DNA of 64,000 bases from the NCBI GenBank assembly GCA_030065875.1, contig JASJCR010000019.1:1-64000 (forward strand), in the 5' to 3' direction. How positions within the stretch are numbered: the stretch's first letter is position 1; every line of letters begins with the position of its first letter. The position numbers and the translations under genes were made by a program. This document shows, in pieces, positions 1-7,223 of the stretch. The stretch is from Ardenticatenaceae bacterium. Its GTDB lineage: Bacteria; Chloroflexota; Anaerolineae; Promineifilales; Promineifilaceae. The notes beneath the pieces were generated by a model that saw only the letters and a program-made list of their open reading frames with translations, made no database searches and was not told where the DNA came from.

Positions 1-602
1 GTTTTTCTGGCCAGAATCCGTTTGACCTGGCTTGTCTCCTGATCAAACAGGTACGCTCCCAGGCAGCGGCGCGGCTCATAAACCGCCAGCCGGTTGAGAG
101 CATGGTGTGAAGTGGTGATCAAGTCGACGGCCGTATGACCGGTCAACAGCGTGATGTTGGGGTGCGCTTTGATGGTATTGAGCAGAGCAATTTCAATCGC
201 CCGGCCGGTTCGATCTTTGACGTGAATGATCCGCGGCGCTGAATGGGCCGCCTCTTTGATCGCTTCGAGCTGCCCGGCGGCGTTGTGATCAAACGGTACT
301 TTGGCTTTTTGGAGCAGTATCTCTTCAACCAGGCGCGGCCCCTCTTCAGCCAGGATGCTAGCCGCCCGCGGATAGCTGTGGCCTGCTCCGGCGTGCAAAA
401 TATCCTCAACGAGGAGCTCCGGGGAATCCTCGTCGCTGGTGTAAATGATGCCCCCCTGCGCCCACAGGGTGTTGGAATCCTGCGGCTCCCGCGCCCGGGT
501 GACCAGGGTGACCGGCACGCCGGCGTCGGCCAGCTGCAGCGCGGCCGTGCCGCCGGCAATGCCGCTGCCGATGATTAAGACGTTGGTGGTTGTGTGTTCC
601 AT
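1..602 (-). CDS. nadB: L-aspartate oxidase NadB, N-terminal part (cut by window edge)
   Basis: Reading frame open from an ATG at 602 to the window edge, giving the first 200 residues. It oxidises L-aspartate to iminoaspartate with FAD, the first step of de novo NAD synthesis. The start carries a dinucleotide-binding fold (LIIGSGIAGGTAAL, residues 9-22), a segment with SNTLWAQGG near residues 43-51 typical of the succinate dehydrogenase/aspartate oxidase FAD family, and HVKDRTGRAI near residue 128. It lies downstream of nadC and nadA on the same strand, so the three enzymes of the aspartate route are together. A repeat hairpin sits in the 90-base gap before it, and no clear Shine-Dalgarno is visible. 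The identity is firm; the C-terminal half is not in the window. Confidence 0.93.
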   Translation of the reverse strand, partial: MEHTTTNVLIIGSGIAGGTAALQLADAGVPVTLVTRAREPQDSNTLWAQGGIIYTSDEDSPELLVEDILHAGAGHSYPRAASILAEEGPRLVEEILLQKAKVPFDHNAAGQLEAIKEAAHSAPRIIHVKDRTGRAIEIALLNTIKAHPNITLLTGHTAVDLITTSHHALNRLAVYEPRRCLGAYLFDQETSQVKRILARK

Positions 603-692
603 GTTGTTGAGAGATTTCAGACTTCAGACATCAGACCACAGAGGTTTGCTCTGAAACCTCCTCTGCAGTCTGTAGTCTGTGGTCTGTAGTCT
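603..692. repeat. CAGAC-word repeat forming a long hairpin
   Basis: The whole nadA-nadB gap consists of the words CAGACTTCAGACATCAGACCACAG on one side and their complement (CTGTAGTCTGTGGTCTGTAGTC) on the other, so it can fold into a long imperfect hairpin. The same word family recurs at about 11500, 15010, 15278, 15708, 16937, 19447, 20946, 50363 and 51244. It may act as an intercistronic RNA structure, but the sequence gives no proof of function. Confidence 0.8.
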
Positions 693-1736
693 TTATCCTA
701 TGGCGAGCATCCGCTCAACTGCGCCCAAGGCTCTTACCCGAATGTCTTCCGGGACATCCACCACATATTGGGTGTGTTTGAGGGCGTTCAGCGTATCTTC
801 CAGCTGAATTTGATTCATATGGGGGCAGCGCACGCTGCACAGGCGCAGCATTTCGGCGTTGGGATTTTCGGCGGCGATGTTGTCACCCATGGCGCACTCG
901 GTCAGCAGCAGATAGTGGGGGGCCTGAATGTGGCGCACGTAGCGGATCATGGCTGAAGTGCTGCCGGAGAAGTCGGAGGCGGACACCACTTCCGGGCTGC
1001 ATTCCGGGTGGGCCAGAATAACGACTTCCGGGTATTCGGTGCGAATGTTCTCGATATCTTCCACGGTAAATTTGTCGTGGACCTCACACCGGCCGTGCCA
1101 ACCGATTAGCTGGTAATCGAGGGTTGTGTCGGTGGCAACGGTATTTTGGGGATTCATGGTCGGGAAGACGATGTGTTTGCCGGTTTCTTCGGCCACATTG
1201 CGGGCCAGGTACTCATCGGGCAAAAAGATGATCGTGTCGCTGCCAAATGATTCCACCACGGCCGCGGCATTGCCGGATGTGCAGCACACGTCGAGTTCCG
1301 CTTTGACGTCGGCATAGGTGTTGATGTAGCCAACAACCGGCACCCCGGGGTACTGGCGCTTGAGCTGGCGCACGTCTGCGGCCGTGATGCTGGCTGCCAG
1401 TGAACAACCCGCCTTGGAGGAGGGAATCAGCACCGTTTTATCCGGATTTAAGATTTTGGCGGTTTCAGCCATAAACTCGACCCCGCAAAAGACGATGATG
1501 TCTTTATCGGTTTCGGCCGCTTTCCGGCTGAGCTCGAGCGAGTCACCCACAAAATCGGGCACGGAGTGAAAGAGAGCCGGTTCCATGTAATTGTGGCCCA
1601 GAATGACCGCGTTGCGCTCCGCTTTGAGCTCGTTGATTTGGTAAGCGAGCTGTGCTTTGTGCCACAGCTCAAAATCGGCGTTAAAGTTGCCGAGTTTTGC
1701 TTTTAAATGGTCGTAGATTTGCTCTACCGATTGCAT
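693..1736 (-). CDS. nadA: Quinolinate synthase NadA
   Basis: 347 residues. It condenses iminoaspartate with dihydroxyacetone phosphate to give quinolinate, using an oxygen-sensitive [4Fe-4S] cluster. The family pattern is clear: AVILGHNYMEPA near residue 43, VFCGVEFMAETAKIL near 82, SKAGCSLA near 107, CTSGNAA near 152, HPECSPEV near 243 and CSVRCPHMN near the C-terminus, supplying the cysteines expected for the cluster. ATG at 1736 follows a GGAG ribosome site 6-7 bases upstream. The 60-base gap to nadC holds a 7-base inverted repeat (TATTAGC / GCTAATA). It sits between nadC and nadB on the same strand, as expected for a NAD operon. Confidence 0.97.
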   Translation of the reverse strand: MQSVEQIYDHLKAKLGNFNADFELWHKAQLAYQINELKAERNAVILGHNYMEPALFHSVPDFVGDSLELSRKAAETDKDIIVFCGVEFMAETAKILNPDKTVLIPSSKAGCSLAASITAADVRQLKRQYPGVPVVGYINTYADVKAELDVCCTSGNAAAVVESFGSDTIIFLPDEYLARNVAEETGKHIVFPTMNPQNTVATDTTLDYQLIGWHGRCEVHDKFTVEDIENIRTEYPEVVILAHPECSPEVVSASDFSGSTSAMIRYVRHIQAPHYLLLTECAMGDNIAAENPNAEMLRLCSVRCPHMNQIQLEDTLNALKHTQYVVDVPEDIRVRALGAVERMLAIG

Positions 1737-1796
1737 GGGTATCTCCTATATTAGCTAATGAGGCTAATAAATTTCGTATATTGGTATAATGGTTTA

Positions 1797-2636
1797 TTAT
1801 TGATCAAACAACATCGATATATCCAGAGCCTTGACCGAATGGGTCAGGCTGCCGGATGAAATAAAGTCCACGCCGGTTTTGGCGATGGCTCGTACGGTTT
1901 GTAAGGTGACATTGCCGGACGCTTCCAGCGGCGTGCGGCCGTTGGTGATGGCCACCGCCTCGCACATCATCGGCAGGCTCATGTTGTCGAGCATAATACG
2001 GTCGAGGTTGAGATTAAGCGCTTCGCGCAGCTCCTCAAGAGTGGTTACTTCCACTTCGATAGGCACAGCCGATTTTTCTCGAACGCGGTTCACCGCGGCG
2101 GTGATCCCCCCGGCCGCGCGAATGTGATTTTCTTTGATGAGGGCCATATCGTATAGACCCATGCGGTGGTTTTGCCCCCCGCCGAGAACAACGGCGGTTT
2201 TGTCAAAATGGCGCAGACCGGGCACCGTTTTGCGAGTGTCTAAAATGACTGCTCCGGTTCCGGCCACCGCTTCGACGTAATGCCGGGTAAGGGTAGCAAT
2301 GCCAGACATGCGCTGCAAAAAATTAAGGGCGAGCCGCTCACCAGCCAGCAGCCCGCGCACCGGTCCGGCAAAGCGGGCGATTGTGGTGCCTGCTTTGACT
2401 TGCTGCCCATCAGAAATTGCGGGATCAAAGGTAATGGTTGGGTCAACCGCTTGGAAAACCGCTTCAGCCACGGCCAAACCGGCGATGACCCCATCAGCTT
2501 TGGCGGCCAGCCGGCCGCTGGCCTGTTGGGCGGCCGGAAAGATCGAGGTGCTGGTTATATCGCCAGCTCCGATATCTTCTTCTAAAGCCAGACGAATAAG
2601 CGCCCGGTCGAGATTGATTGTATTAGTGTCAAACAT
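1797..2636 (-). CDS. nadC: Nicotinate-nucleotide pyrophosphorylase NadC
   Basis: 279 residues, normal length for quinolinate phosphoribosyltransferase, which converts quinolinate and PRPP to nicotinate mononucleotide. Signature segments are EEDIGAGDITS near residue 19, LDTRKTVPGLR near 130 and the GGGQNHRMGLYD-LIKENH block near 152-172, with EVEVTTLEEL near 195. It is the first gene of the nadC-nadA-nadB set. Its ATG lies six bases after a perfect TATAAT box, so the mRNA is probably leaderless. A 33-base palindrome overlaps the promoter, so transcription of the NAD genes is likely repressed or activated at this site. Confidence 0.97.
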   Translation of the reverse strand: MFDTNTINLDRALIRLALEEDIGAGDITSTSIFPAAQQASGRLAAKADGVIAGLAVAEAVFQAVDPTITFDPAISDGQQVKAGTTIARFAGPVRGLLAGERLALNFLQRMSGIATLTRHYVEAVAGTGAVILDTRKTVPGLRHFDKTAVVLGGGQNHRMGLYDMALIKENHIRAAGGITAAVNRVREKSAVPIEVEVTTLEELREALNLNLDRIMLDNMSLPMMCEAVAITNGRTPLEASGNVTLQTVRAIAKTGVDFISSGSLTHSVKALDISMLFDQ

Positions 2637-2642
2637 ACACTA

Positions 2643-2671
2643 ATTATAGCACAAAAAAGAGTATGTGTCAA
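2643..2671 (-). promoter_or_regulatory. Consensus sigma-70 type promoter of nadC
   Basis: On the minus strand, TTGACA (2671-2666) and TATAAT (2648-2643) both match consensus exactly and are separated by 17 bases. Only six bases lie between TATAAT and the nadC ATG, so the transcript would begin at or next to the start codon. Confidence 0.85.
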
Positions 2672-2688
2672 TCGTACACATACTCTTT
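2656..2688. promoter_or_regulatory. Perfect inverted repeat over the nadC promoter (operator)
   Basis: Thirteen-base arms AAAGAGTATGTGT and ACACATACTCTTT are perfectly complementary around a 7-base spacer, and the palindrome covers the -35 box. Its position is that of a repressor operator. NAD genes in other bacteria are controlled by NiaR, NrtR, NadQ or NadR. Which of these, if any, binds here cannot be told from the window. Confidence 0.7.
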
Positions 2689-2699
2689 GTTAATACGAG

Positions 2700-2927
2700 T
2701 TTAAAAGTCTGAGGAAATTGTCGTGGACGGTGAGCTGAAGACTTTGAACCCTCAGGGGCCACTCATCGTTAGTCTGTTAAAAGAGTTCAAAAGTCTGGCA
2801 AGTATTATCCAATTTACGAGACCCGAAAGACTTTTGAACTCTCAGGGGCCACTCAACGTTAGTCTGTAAAAGAGTTCAAAAGTCTAGCTATCTGGTTTAC
2901 GAGACCCGAAAGACTTTTGAACTCTCA
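2700..2927. repeat. Tandem ~85-base repeats, each an inverted repeat
   Basis: Two good copies and one degenerate copy of a unit running from GGCCACTCA-CGTTAGTCTGT through GAGTTCAAAAGTCT to AGACTTTTGAACTC and CTCAGG. Each unit folds into a hairpin with 14-base arms. The last copy reaches the stop codon of the upstream CBM9 gene. On the minus strand the stem is followed by TTTTA, so it could end that transcript before the nadC promoter. Confidence 0.75.
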
Positions 2928-4184
2928 GGGAGCTAACACCATCGTCCCCCAGGTGGTGGGATCAGCGTATGCTCGGGTTTGGACGTTAGAAATCATCACT
3001 TCCTGGCCGGAAAGCGCGCCAAAATCGTTGTCGTTGGCGTTTAGCGCCGCCCCAATGATCATGTTGGCCTGAGCGGTGGTGCCCAGATCGGACCAGGGAA
3101 TACGGGCTTCCAGGTTATACCCATCACCCGTCTGCACGGCCGCAACAGAAATTTGATGACCGGTGGCGTCGACCATCTGGCCGATGTCATTGCCGCGAAA
3201 ACGATACGCTTCCGGGGCACGGGAGCCAAAATCACCGGGAGACAGAATGATTTGGAAATCATCATAGCTCAAATATTGGCCAAAATCTCCGCGGCGATTG
3301 AGATCCAGCTGCAGCTCAATGCTGTCTCCCCGGAAGGAGAACCGGCCGGTATACGGTTGGTAATGCCGGTCGTCGGTCACCTGGACCGCCACATACAAAT
3401 AGCTGGCGTCCCAACCAACCTGCCAGTCGGCCTGAATATCAGCTGAGCCATCCCAACCGGATCGCGAAAACACCTGATATTGCGATGCCGTGATGCTGGC
3501 GTTTGTCCAATCGGCCAGCTGCCCATCAATGGTTGGTGGGGTGCCTAGGCGGAAAGCCGATACATCGGCCGCCACAGGCGGCACGGCGGTGGCTGTCGGC
3601 AGCGGTGTGGCCGTCGGAAGTGGGGTTGAAGTTGGCAGCTGTGTGGCCGTCGCTGCTGGTGTTGCGGTTGCTTGCTGCGTCGCGGTTGCTGCTGCCGTCG
3701 CCGTGGCCGCTGATGTGGCGGTGGCCGCCGGTGTAGACGTCGCTTCTGGTGTGGCGCTGGGCGCTGACGTGGCGGTTTCCACTGCGGTGGGCTCAGCTGT
3801 GGGCGAGGCCTGCTCCACTGCGGACGTGGCAATCGGCGTAATGGTGGGCGGTCCGATGGGAACCGATTGTGGTGTAATGGTCGGAGGAGAAGAAGGAGCC
3901 GCCGGTTCGGTGACCGTGGGCTCTGGTGTGGCCGTGGATCTTGGACTGACAAATGTGGCGGTTGCTGTCGGCGGAACCTCGGTGGGGGTGGACGTGGGCA
4001 CAACGGCGATTGCGGCCTGAGTGGGCAAAGTAATTTGCCGCGTTGGCGGCCGTTCAATGACGGTCTCACCGTTAAAAGGGAGCCAGCCCATGGCAAAGCC
4101 AATTGCTGTAAAGGCGATCGCGGCTGCGTAGACCAGACCACCTAGTAGAAACCATCGATACTTGAATACTGCTTGAAGATTCAA
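2925..4184 (-). CDS. Membrane-anchored protein with Thr/Pro/Ala linker and CBM9-like domain
   Basis: 419 residues. One N-terminal membrane segment (about residues 10-32), then a low-complexity stretch to about residue 205 rich in T, A and P with repeated TAT and TSTPLPTAT-type words, then a C-terminal domain. That domain resembles family 9 carbohydrate-binding modules or DOMON-like sugar or haem binders: TIDGQLADW near 214, YLYVAVQVTDD near 260, GDSIELQLDLN near 284 and GYNLEARIPWSDL near 350. The start is a TTG (4184), chosen because an AGGTG site lies just upstream. It probably displays a ligand-binding domain outside the cell on a flexible stalk. Its neighbour at 4335-5264 is a paralogue. 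Confidence 0.8.
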   Translation of the reverse strand: MNLQAVFKYRWFLLGGLVYAAAIAFTAIGFAMGWLPFNGETVIERPPTRQITLPTQAAIAVVPTSTPTEVPPTATATFVSPRSTATPEPTVTEPAAPSSPPTITPQSVPIGPPTITPIATSAVEQASPTAEPTAVETATSAPSATPEATSTPAATATSAATATAAATATQQATATPAATATQLPTSTPLPTATPLPTATAVPPVAADVSAFRLGTPPTIDGQLADWTNASITASQYQVFSRSGWDGSADIQADWQVGWDASYLYVAVQVTDDRHYQPYTGRFSFRGDSIELQLDLNRRGDFGQYLSYDDFQIILSPGDFGSRAPEAYRFRGNDIGQMVDATGHQISVAAVQTGDGYNLEARIPWSDLGTTAQANMIIGAALNANDNDFGALSGQEVMISNVQTRAYADPTTWGTMVLAP

Positions 4185-4334
4185 AAGACACCTGCACAGT
4201 TGTGATAGAAAAATGAAAATAAGGCTCGCGGATCGATTTTGCTAACTTTGTTGCAAATCGAATGATGCTCCGCGTACTCTATTGTTGCAGATCAGGTGCC
4301 TTTGCAAGGTAAAAATATAGAAAATAAATTTTAT

Positions 4335-5264
4335 TTACTTTAGTACGATTGTCCCCCAGGTGGTTGGATCGCGAAATGTGCGGGTCGAAACGTTGGATAG
4401 CATGATCTCCTGGCCGGCTGAATCGCCTAGATCGTTATCGTTGGCGTTGAGGCACGCCCCGATTTGCAAACCGGCCTGAGGGGTCAGGGAAAGGTCACGC
4501 CACGGGATGCGTGCTTCCAGCGTATAGCCATCGGCCGTTTGGGCGGCTCCGACGGCAATTTGATGACCGACAAAATCATCCATCTGACCACCGGTTGTGC
4601 CGCGAAAGCGATACGCTTCTGGACTGAGGGTGCTGAAATTTCCGGGAGAGAGCACCAGCTGGAAATCGTCGGGGCTGAGGCTGCGGCCGTAATCCGCGGC
4701 TCGTTCGGTATCAAACTGCATTTCCAGGCTGTCCCCCTGATACGAGGTGCGGCCGGATTCATTTTGGAAGTGAGTATCGTCCTGAATTTCAACGGCCACA
4801 TACAGGTAGGTATCATCCCAAAGCAGGCGATAAGCGGCCGTCAGATCATTGGTGCCGTCCCAGCTGCTGCGGGCAAAAACGCGATGTTCTAACGGTATCG
4901 CCGGGGCTGCACCCCATTCGTTGAGCTGGCCGTCAACTAGTATGTTTCCGGACGCCCGCCCGACTTCAACAGCGGCCGAGCCGCTTAAAACCGGCAGATT
5001 ATTTACTGTGGGAATTGGGGTGACCCCAATAACAGTGGCCACATCGGTCGATAGAGTCACGGTGGGAGCAAGATCTGGCGGTAGGGGAGCGATCTCAACG
5101 GCCGTAGGCGGCGTAGGAATCGTCAACGCCGGCTGTGGGAGTGAAACGGTTTCTCCTGTGAAGTAAACATAGGCAACGCCGCTGGCCAGCGCCAGGCACA
5201 GAAGAGCGACCAGCATACCCAAACAGCCAGCGATCCACCAAAACCAGTCGGGAGATTCTTTCAT
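4335..5264 (-). CDS. Membrane-anchored CBM9-like domain protein, paralogue of the next gene
   Basis: 309 residues. A membrane helix near residues 8-35, a shorter Pro/Thr-rich linker, and a C-terminal CBM9-like domain from about residue 105 (ILVDGQLNEWG, YLYVAVEIQDD, GDSLEMQFD, GYTLEARIPW, LNANDND). The domain aligns along its length with that of the neighbouring 2925-4184 gene, down to the closing PTTWGT, so the two arose by tandem duplication with different linkers. No Shine-Dalgarno is evident, and the sequence before the ATG is AT-rich (TTATAAATTTAGATT). The ligand is unknown; a surface sugar-binding or sensory role is inference from the fold. Confidence 0.78.
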   Translation of the reverse strand: MKESPDWFWWIAGCLGMLVALLCLALASGVAYVYFTGETVSLPQPALTIPTPPTAVEIAPLPPDLAPTVTLSTDVATVIGVTPIPTVNNLPVLSGSAAVEVGRASGNILVDGQLNEWGAAPAIPLEHRVFARSSWDGTNDLTAAYRLLWDDTYLYVAVEIQDDTHFQNESGRTSYQGDSLEMQFDTERAADYGRSLSPDDFQLVLSPGNFSTLSPEAYRFRGTTGGQMDDFVGHQIAVGAAQTADGYTLEARIPWRDLSLTPQAGLQIGACLNANDNDLGDSAGQEIMLSNVSTRTFRDPTTWGTIVLK

Positions 5265-5309
5265 AATCTAAATTTATAACCACAAAAACACAAAAAGCCC
5301 AAAAAACAA

Positions 5310-6236
5310 TTAGCGTAGGTCAAGCCACTTTCTGACCACCGGGGCGATATCGAGCAGGGTGTGAATGCCGGCCGCGATGGCGTCGTGGTTTTGCCCTACC
5401 ACAATCGTTGGCACCGGGTTTTCAGTGTGGGTTCGACGACTTTTGTCTTCGATATTACCGTGATCGCTGGTGATGATCAATAAACCTTCCGGTTCATTTT
5501 GCGGCCAGCCGTCGATGAGTCCGCCTATGACCTTATCGAGCAGTTCGAGATGGGTTCTGGCTTCCACCAGCGTCCCGCGATGACCCAACCGATCGCTGGG
5601 CCAGTGCTCAAAAAAGCTGAAGGTATGGTGACGGGCGATTTCAGCTATCTTTTGACCGGCTGCCCGCGGGGTGTAATGGGGGATGTCTTTGTAGCCAAGG
5701 TAAGTGGTCCACCCTTCGCCGGTAAATCCCGGAGAGACCGCTCGACCGGCGCGCAAATCAGCGGCCGTCATCAGCGACAGGCCGGCCTGTACGGCGGCAT
5801 AGGGAACGGAAGAGTAGAGCCGTTTGCCGCTGTTAATCGCATCGAAGTAACCTTGGGGGTAGGGAGAGAGGAGGGCCGCTGACCGGCCGCTGCTGACGAC
5901 GTCCTGAAAAAGGGTGCCCTTGTTAATTTCATCGCGCACCGCCTGGTTGGGTTTGGGGCCATAATGTTCACCGATCGCCTGGGGCACGTTGCGGCCGGAC
6001 AAAATCACCGCCTGACCGGTGGCGCTTTGCGGCCGGCCGGGGACCCCCAAACCGGCATCGGTTTGGACCAGGGTAGCTCGCTCAGTTGTAATGGGTCCGC
6101 GATTGTTGAGGTACCACTGGGGGCCGAAGAGGGTGTTTAAATTGGGCAGACTGGCGGTGACAAACGGATTAATTTCCGGATCTGGTCCGCCCAGGCCGAC
6201 GCCGTCGAGGAAAAAGATGAGGGAGAAGTTGGACAT
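5310..6236 (-). CDS. Alkaline-phosphatase-superfamily metalloenzyme (phosphopentomutase/iPGM-like)
   Basis: 308 residues. The metal-binding pattern of the alkaline phosphatase superfamily is present: LIFFLDGVGLGG (Asp 11), a nucleophile region SATGQAVILSG near residue 71, EHWPSDRLGHRG near 210, ITSDHGNIED near 255 and THTENPVP near 270. This fits two-metal phosphomutases and phosphodiesterases such as cofactor-independent phosphoglycerate mutase. The protein is much shorter than iPGM (about 510 residues) and lacks an obvious insertion domain, so the substrate cannot be assigned. It is followed 45 bases later by the CBM9 paralogues on the same strand. Confidence 0.8.
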   Translation of the reverse strand: MSNFSLIFFLDGVGLGGPDPEINPFVTASLPNLNTLFGPQWYLNNRGPITTERATLVQTDAGLGVPGRPQSATGQAVILSGRNVPQAIGEHYGPKPNQAVRDEINKGTLFQDVVSSGRSAALLSPYPQGYFDAINSGKRLYSSVPYAAVQAGLSLMTAADLRAGRAVSPGFTGEGWTTYLGYKDIPHYTPRAAGQKIAEIARHHTFSFFEHWPSDRLGHRGTLVEARTHLELLDKVIGGLIDGWPQNEPEGLLIITSDHGNIEDKSRRTHTENPVPTIVVGQNHDAIAAGIHTLLDIAPVVRKWLDLR

Positions 6237-6292
6237 GAAATTTACGATTTTAGATTTTTGATTAGAGATTGCTTTCTGAGTGACACGATTCG

Positions 6293-7129
6293 TTAATCGT
6301 CAATCGTCAATTGCATGGTCCAGTTGATCATTGCTTCGATCACCGCTTCTTTCCCCAGATCATTGTGCATTTCATGATAGTAGTCGGGCCAGCTGCGAAA
6401 GGTCAGCAGCGAATTTGGGGCGGCAGCGGCAAACTGTTTGGAGGCATCAAAAAGCGTCAACTGATCTCCGGTGCCGTGCATCAGCAGGGTAGGGATCGTT
6501 AACTGGTTGGCGTTGGCAATCGCCCAGGCGCCGGCTTTGTTGACCCCCTCAAAGAGATTGTTTGACATGACGCCATGGGTGAGCGGATCTGGTTCAAAGG
6601 CTTTGTCAAATTTCGGGTCGCGGCTTAAGACCCCCCCGCCATAAGGGGCCTGGGTAATGCTGAACTTGTCGTAAACTGCACCGATTATGCGCGAGATGGA
6701 GGTCAACACTGGAGGAGGGGGATTGGTCAGCGCCAGCCAGGGGCTGGAGATAATCGCCCCGTTGAGTGCGGGTTTGGAGCGCAGCACGAAGTTGAGCGAC
6801 ATATTGCCACCCATGCTGTGGCCGTACAGAACAGTGGGCAGGTTGGGAAATTTTTCCCGACTCAATTTTAAAAAAGTGGCGATATCGGCCAGCGACTGCT
6901 GATAAGAGGGGGTGTATCCGCGCGCCCCTTCTGATCGGCCGTGGCCGCGCTGATCGTAGGCGGTCACGGTCAGACCGGCTTTGTTAAAGGCGGTGGCAAC
7001 GTGATCGTAGCGGCCGATATGTTCCCCATAGCCATGAACCAGGCATACGAGCCCTTTGGGGGAGTCGACCGGCCAATCCCGGCCGAACAAAGTCAGGTTG
7101 TCCGAAGTGTGCATGTTAAAAATTGACAT
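6293..7129 (-). CDS. Alpha/beta hydrolase, monoacylglycerol lipase/lysophospholipase family
   Basis: 278 residues, normal for the Hydrolase_4 (serine aminopeptidase S33-like) family. Visible elements are the oxyanion segment VHGYGEHIGRY near residue 32, YDQRGHGRSEG near 60, the nucleophile elbow LYGHSMGGNMSL near 102 (Ser 105), an acid region LLMHGTGDQLT near 218 and the catalytic His in YYHEMHND near 250. It probably cleaves acyl esters of glycerol or lysophospholipids in the cytoplasm. No Shine-Dalgarno is seen before the ATG; the upstream gap is a low-complexity repeat of AACTT words. Same strand as its neighbours, but each gap exceeds 50 bases. Confidence 0.87.
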   Translation of the reverse strand: MSIFNMHTSDNLTLFGRDWPVDSPKGLVCLVHGYGEHIGRYDHVATAFNKAGLTVTAYDQRGHGRSEGARGYTPSYQQSLADIATFLKLSREKFPNLPTVLYGHSMGGNMSLNFVLRSKPALNGAIISSPWLALTNPPPPVLTSISRIIGAVYDKFSITQAPYGGGVLSRDPKFDKAFEPDPLTHGVMSNNLFEGVNKAGAWAIANANQLTIPTLLMHGTGDQLTLFDASKQFAAAAPNSLLTFRSWPDYYHEMHNDLGKEAVIEAMINWTMQLTIDD

Positions 7130-7223
7130 AAAACAAGTGTGAAGTTCTAAGTTAATAGTTTAAAGCGTGCGCATTACGCAATTTCCATAAAAGATTTTAC
7201 CACTCCTTGCGACTTTGTACTTT

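Noticed and set aside
143-559. Minus-strand 138-codon frame at the window start
   Set aside because: Wrong frame over nadB; the true frame runs off the window edge and shows the FAD-binding motif.
3490-4020. Plus-strand frame of VAVGSGVAV-type repeats
   Set aside because: Shadow of the Thr/Ala-rich stalk of the CBM9-like gene on the minus strand.
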